A DNA stretch of 64,000 nucleotides, from IMG/VR virus record IMGVR_UViG_3300044624_001994, positions 1 to 64,000 of that record, one strand, 5' to 3'. The notes below the pieces were generated by a model. It searched no databases and was not told the origin of the DNA. It saw only the letters and a program-made list of their open reading frames with translations. A program made the translations under genes and the position numbers. This stretch comes from a virus. Within the stretch, counting starts at the first letter, position 1. Each line of letters opens with the position of its first letter. This document shows positions 60,103 to 64,000 of this stretch, one piece after another.

Positions 60103-60956
60103 TATTCGTTTGGATTATAATCGTAATAATTTAAATCTGTTGCGCCATAGCCACTACTTGTAAATGGAGTGCCAGGTCCAGTAACATTTCTATTACCGAA
60201 ATTATTGTACATGTTAGGTGCGTCAAATGGCATTAAAGGGTTCATGCCCGCTTGCTTCATTTCATATTCTCTTAATGCTTTTGCGGCATCGGCACTATTG
60301 AATGAGTATTTTTTCTGACCACCACCCATTAGCGAACCACCCATTCCTGCGCCACCGCCTCCGCCGCCTCTACCAACATTTACGCCCTTTTTCATGCCAC
60401 CCATTAACCCACCAATTAAACTTGTGCCAATTCCAGCCAATGAATCAAGACCACCATAAATGTTTTGCCTTGCTGCTCCATACATATCTCTAAACTCGTT
60501 GTACTTGTCACGATATGGCGCAAACTTATTTATTTGCCATTCCTGGTCACGATAATCAGCTATTTGGCCCAATGACTGCATGTATGCTTTTTCATTCGCC
60601 ATTTGCTGATTTAACGCTTGCGTGTTTATCTCTCGCAATTGGTTTGCAGACTGACCTTGTATGTTAGAAATCAATGCAAATGGATTACCTGCTTCAGATG
60701 ATTGAGCAAAGGCATTTGCCGCTTGTTGCTCAACTCGGTCCATATATGCTCCTTGACCGGGCATAAATTTATCAGCATATCTGTTTTGGGCAACATTCAT
60801 TGACCTCAATGCTTCTTCGGGTGTTTTATATTCAGGCCTTTTAAGTCTTGACAATCCTATGCCTGCTTGTGCTTGTTGTTTCATTCCTGTAAACAACTGA
60901 TATGCTGCCGGAACAGCAGAAGTTAATCCTCCTAAAATTGATAGTGGTATAAACAT
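60102..60956 (-). CDS. Glycine-rich internal virion protein
   Basis: 284 residues. The N-terminus MFIPLSILGGLTSAVPAAYQLF is hydrophobic, a long helical Ala/Gln-rich middle (VEQQAANAFAQSSEAGNPFALISN) follows, then GGLDSLAGIGTSLIGGLMGGMKKG and a run of Gly (GRGGGGGGAGMGGSLMGGG). This resembles small ejection proteins that enter the envelope ahead of DNA. It lies between a tail protein and the internal proteins. Confidence 0.65.
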   Translation of the reverse strand: MFIPLSILGGLTSAVPAAYQLFTGMKQQAQAGIGLSRLKRPEYKTPEEALRSMNVAQNRYADKFMPGQGAYMDRVEQQAANAFAQSSEAGNPFALISNIQGQSANQLREINTQALNQQMANEKAYMQSLGQIADYRDQEWQINKFAPYRDKYNEFRDMYGAARQNIYGGLDSLAGIGTSLIGGLMGGMKKGVNVGRGGGGGGAGMGGSLMGGGQKKYSFNSADAAKALREYEMKQAGMNPLMPFDAPNMYNNFGNRNVTGPGTPFTSSGYGATDLNYYDYNPNE

Positions 60957-60960
60957 AATT

Positions 60961-63900
60961 TTATGCTTTAGTGTCCATTGAAAGTGTATGCTCTACATCT
61001 ACACGCCTTAATACGCTAAACTGGCTCGAATTTACTAACTCTAATTCTATTATCAAAATTTCTCCCCTTAAAACTCTTCCATTTAGCAATTTTCTTATTT
61101 CTCTTTCTGTCAAATTTGGTATAGAATTAAACCTTGGGTCTGGGTCAGTTTTATCCCTTAGAAAATCTGCTTTCCATATTCCTTCTTCAACAGAAAAATG
61201 CGATGGGGCTAATTCACTTAACATTCCATTAGGGTATGAATAGCTTTTTGGTGCATAGATGTATGGTGCTGACCATTGATGGTCTGCTTGTATTTGCAAG
61301 TTCCACCAGTTTTTAACTGCTCTTGGTCCATTGTTGGAAACAAATTTTACTTTTGCATTGTACTGGCTGCCAAAAAAATTGCAATGAACACTACCAATGC
61401 CATTGTGTAACCAAAGAATACCATCTTTAAATGATACCAATTTATCACCAACAGCTTGATGCCATTCACCTACATAGTCATTAAAATTATTCCAACGATT
61501 TTTGCCTTCAGCAAATTCTATATTCATTCCTTCTTCAAATAAATCATTTGGCATAAATGACATTCCATACATGCCGTATTCTCGGTGAAAATATCCATAA
61601 ACCCTTGTAAGTTTTCTGTTTACAGGAAATAATTCTCTGCCAATGTTATTAAAATATCTCTTGGCTTTATAATCAGAAATTGAATACTGGCCATTAGTTG
61701 CATATCTCCACACTATACCCTGGTATAAATCTAAGCCATAGACATACCCATCTTGTTCAATAACCGATTCGGGATTATGCGTACCATAGTCAAATTTTAG
61801 TTCATCCGCAATGTTTAAAATTTGGTCTGAACGCCCAATAGAACCTGCCCCAGTCAAATCCAATATTCTATCCTTGCCTACATATATCGGTTGTGTTTTG
61901 TTTTGACACACGCAAAGCAATACATTATCAGCAGCTATCATCTTCATGATAGTGCCATACTTTAAATCCAATGATTGGAAATCAATTGATTTATATGCCG
62001 ACAAACCATTAATTTTAGAATCAGGTATGTATATGCCCGACAATCTTATCCTGTTAAAATAAAATCTTTCTCCAAAATCATCATCTTTTACATTTGGCCT
62101 TCCAATGTCGGAAAATTCACTATCAAATCTATCTGTTATACTTGCATTTTCTACTTGATAATTAAATGTTACTGTATCACCAACAGAATAGTTCTTTACC
62201 CTCCAATAAGTATCGCCACCTGCCAAAAATCCTTCTGCCGGCTGAACACCTACAATTTGATTTTGTAATGTTCCAGCATGCCTTCTTGTTGGCAAACCTG
62301 CATCAAGTATTTTATGACATTCTCCCATTTCAAAAAATACTACTTCTTCATTTTTTTGAGGAGTATATGCTTCAATTAACCATCCTGCTTTAATTTCTCT
62401 AAATATCTCCGGGGTTTCTATGACAAGATAGTATTTAAGGCCATCTCTATAAATACCAACAATTTCAAAGTCATAAATGCCTGTATTTATTACCAATGTA
62501 CCAGTATCGTCTAAGATAAATCTTATTCGGTCTTTAGGTTGTGCCGAAAACCCATTTAAGTTAGTGCCAAAGAAAAACCATTCTACACTATTGCTTGTAG
62601 GTACATCATCAACTATCAATCCACTTAGCTCCAGCATAACGTGCGTGGCATCTCCACTTGAAAAAGATGTTGGAACTGGAGTTGCTTCAACTGAAGATAT
62701 AATTGAGTATTCAACTGAATTTATAATCCATTGTAAATATCTCCTGTAATAACTGTCTTTTGTAAGTACAACACGATAATGCGTTGCCCATTCTGGCGGT
62801 TGACTATAAATTGTCCATACTGGACTTGCACGAGTAAATCCAACGCCTGTTTCAGTAAAATACGGAATACGCAACACATCGCCTTCAGCAACTGTTGCTT
62901 TTCTATTACCACGATCTTCATACACAATACCAGTACGATATACACCACCACGTTTTAAATACCTATCCAACTGAACTATTGCCCCATTTATAGGATAAAC
63001 AATTGTGGTTGCAGTATAAGGATTAGTTGAATCATACGGACTTGAACAGAAATTAGAAACATCTGGAGTTTGTGATTGTATGTTTGGAGGATAGTCATAG
63101 CAATTGTCTGTTGGATATGTAGAAATTAAATTGTCATCATTACGATAATCGAAGTCATAAGGACAATAAATAGTTATTGAATAACCACCAAGTATATCAG
63201 TAAACTGAGGTCTGCCATTTCTTTGATACCATACTAACACATTTTTTAAAGGCGTTCCATTGTTTTCTTCAATATTGCCTTCAATAATTGTTTTGTTTTT
63301 GGTAGTTACAACTTTATCTACATTATAGATAATAACTTGTGTTGCTAAGTTTAATCTAAAATTTGTTAAACCATCTCCATTAGAATCAACATCTGTATTA
63401 GTCCATAATGCTTCTAAACCATTGTTATACATAACAAGCCCAGTATCAGGCGGTGATGCACCTGCCCACTGTAAATTTCTTGTTGTATTTGCACAAGCAT
63501 CTCTGACAGCGATTCTCGTTTCTTTTATATCTGATAAATCTTGATTGATAAAAAATGGGTCAAACATAGCTGTTAACCATAATGTCCATCCATAGCCATT
63601 ATGGTCTGTAACCAAATTAGAACTTAATGAAAAATCAATAGTTACGCCATCTAAATAGTTACCCAAAGGAACCCATTGGAAAAGCAAGCTACCGTTCCAT
63701 CCTTGCAAAAATATATTTTGTCTTTCTACGCCAATAGCACCTCTTCTAATAGAATTTGTACTTGCATTTCCATTAGCATCTAAATAATAAAATTCACAAC
63801 CGGCATACGCATTGTTAAATGGTACTGCATCTGATGTTACGCCTATTTCCCAATTTTGTATTAATATTGGTCCATACCCTGGTTCTGATGATAAATCAAA

Positions 63901-64000
63901 TATATTCCCAGCTAATGTTAAATCAAGAGTTCTTTCGTATTGGGCCTCACCTGCTAATAATGAACCTGCACAATCAATAACTGGAGCAGATGTTCTTTGC
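60961..64000 (-). CDS. Large tail protein, N-terminus outside the window
   Basis: The frame is open to the right edge with no stop from 60961 onward, so at least 1013 residues are present; an internal TTG at 63708 is not needed as a start. Beta-rich with aromatic turns. Around 63240-63300 lies a carboxypeptidase-regulatory-like domain (IEGNIEENNGTPLKNVLVWYQ, then TDILGGYSITI), common in Bacteroidota surface proteins and phage tails. Later parts show repeated Y/W-G-x motifs (SDIGRPNVKDDDFGERFYFNR, YGTIMKMIAADNVLLCV). Probably a tail-hub, needle or fibre-base protein. Confidence 0.75.
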   Translation of the reverse strand, partial: QRTSAPVIDCAGSLLAGEAQYERTLDLTLAGNIFDLSSEPGYGPILIQNWEIGVTSDAVPFNNAYAGCEFYYLDANGNASTNSIRRGAIGVERQNIFLQGWNGSLLFQWVPLGNYLDGVTIDFSLSSNLVTDHNGYGWTLWLTAMFDPFFINQDLSDIKETRIAVRDACANTTRNLQWAGASPPDTGLVMYNNGLEALWTNTDVDSNGDGLTNFRLNLATQVIIYNVDKVVTTKNKTIIEGNIEENNGTPLKNVLVWYQRNGRPQFTDILGGYSITIYCPYDFDYRNDDNLISTYPTDNCYDYPPNIQSQTPDVSNFCSSPYDSTNPYTATTIVYPINGAIVQLDRYLKRGGVYRTGIVYEDRGNRKATVAEGDVLRIPYFTETGVGFTRASPVWTIYSQPPEWATHYRVVLTKDSYYRRYLQWIINSVEYSIISSVEATPVPTSFSSGDATHVMLELSGLIVDDVPTSNSVEWFFFGTNLNGFSAQPKDRIRFILDDTGTLVINTGIYDFEIVGIYRDGLKYYLVIETPEIFREIKAGWLIEAYTPQKNEEVVFFEMGECHKILDAGLPTRRHAGTLQNQIVGVQPAEGFLAGGDTYWRVKNYSVGDTVTFNYQVENASITDRFDSEFSDIGRPNVKDDDFGERFYFNRIRLSGIYIPDSKINGLSAYKSIDFQSLDLKYGTIMKMIAADNVLLCVCQNKTQPIYVGKDRILDLTGAGSIGRSDQILNIADELKFDYGTHNPESVIEQDGYVYGLDLYQGIVWRYATNGQYSISDYKAKRYFNNIGRELFPVNRKLTRVYGYFHREYGMYGMSFMPNDLFEEGMNIEFAEGKNRWNNFNDYVGEWHQAVGDKLVSFKDGILWLHNGIGSVHCNFFGSQYNAKVKFVSNNGPRAVKNWWNLQIQADHQWSAPYIYAPKSYSYPNGMLSELAPSHFSVEEGIWKADFLRDKTDPDPRFNSIPNLTEREIRKLLNGRVLRGEILIIELELVNSSQFSVLRRVDVEHTLSMDTKA

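Noticed and set aside
63706-63708. TTG at 63706-63708 as start of the large tail gene
   Set aside because: The frame is open with good coding character to the right edge, so the real start is outside the window.

Overview
The window is a continuous piece of an AT-rich tailed dsDNA bacteriophage genome whose host is very probably a member of the Bacteroidota. Reasons: a complete head gene order (terminase, portal, scaffold-like, major capsid), phage-type replication and lysis genes, Bacteroidota-type promoter motifs (TTTG, about 20 bp, TAnnTTTG) in several intergenic regions, and gene starts with AT-rich leaders and no obvious Shine-Dalgarno sequence. No integrase, transposase or CRISPR array is seen. 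Both ends of the window cut through genes, so the genome is larger than the window.

Layout. (1) 1-16683, all leftward. Reading in the direction of transcription: an XRE-type regulator, two small genes, a GroEL-like chaperonin, a group of small proteins that includes two membrane-anchored coiled-coil or secreted candidates, two GroES-like proteins (one with two GroES domains), two unknown proteins, large terminase, portal, scaffold-like protein, major capsid protein, a tRNA-Met(CAT) and two further virion-type proteins. (2) 16684-17261, a divergent control region with a leftward promoter, a palindrome and an isolated GC-rich block. (3) 17262-25470, rightward early-type genes: a MarR-like winged-helix protein, a structured tRNA-like element, then an array of many very small genes separated by ten copies of a conserved hairpin, a RadC/JAB protein, a DNA sliding clamp and a MutS-domain-I-like mini-protein. 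A perfect 13-bp hairpin separates this operon from the convergent one. (4) 25528-37282, leftward: lysis enzymes (amidase, transglycosylase-like, glucosaminidase), a class II tRNA-synthetase-like core, 3'-5' exonuclease, an SSB-like protein, DnaG primase, DnaB helicase, a winged-helix initiator or loader candidate and a RuvC-like resolvase. (5) 37389-64000, leftward: holin-like proteins, tail-fibre genes (duplicated modules, collagen plus C-type-lectin-like fibre), a 5092-residue polyvalent protein, two more internal-virion-type proteins and a large tail protein running off the right edge.

How it fits together. The sliding clamp, SSB-like protein, primase, helicase and exonuclease form most of a replisome; a polymerase is not in the window. 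The phage carries its own chaperonin pair, presumably for capsid folding. The giant protein joins a DdrB-like ParB domain, an SF2 helicase, a zincin and an LPD38-like C-terminus, the plan of virion-delivered polyvalent defence proteins. The hairpin-cassette array (two sub-types with compensatory base changes), the chaperonin set, the giant protein and a candidate small RNA at 31656-31714 are the most unusual parts.
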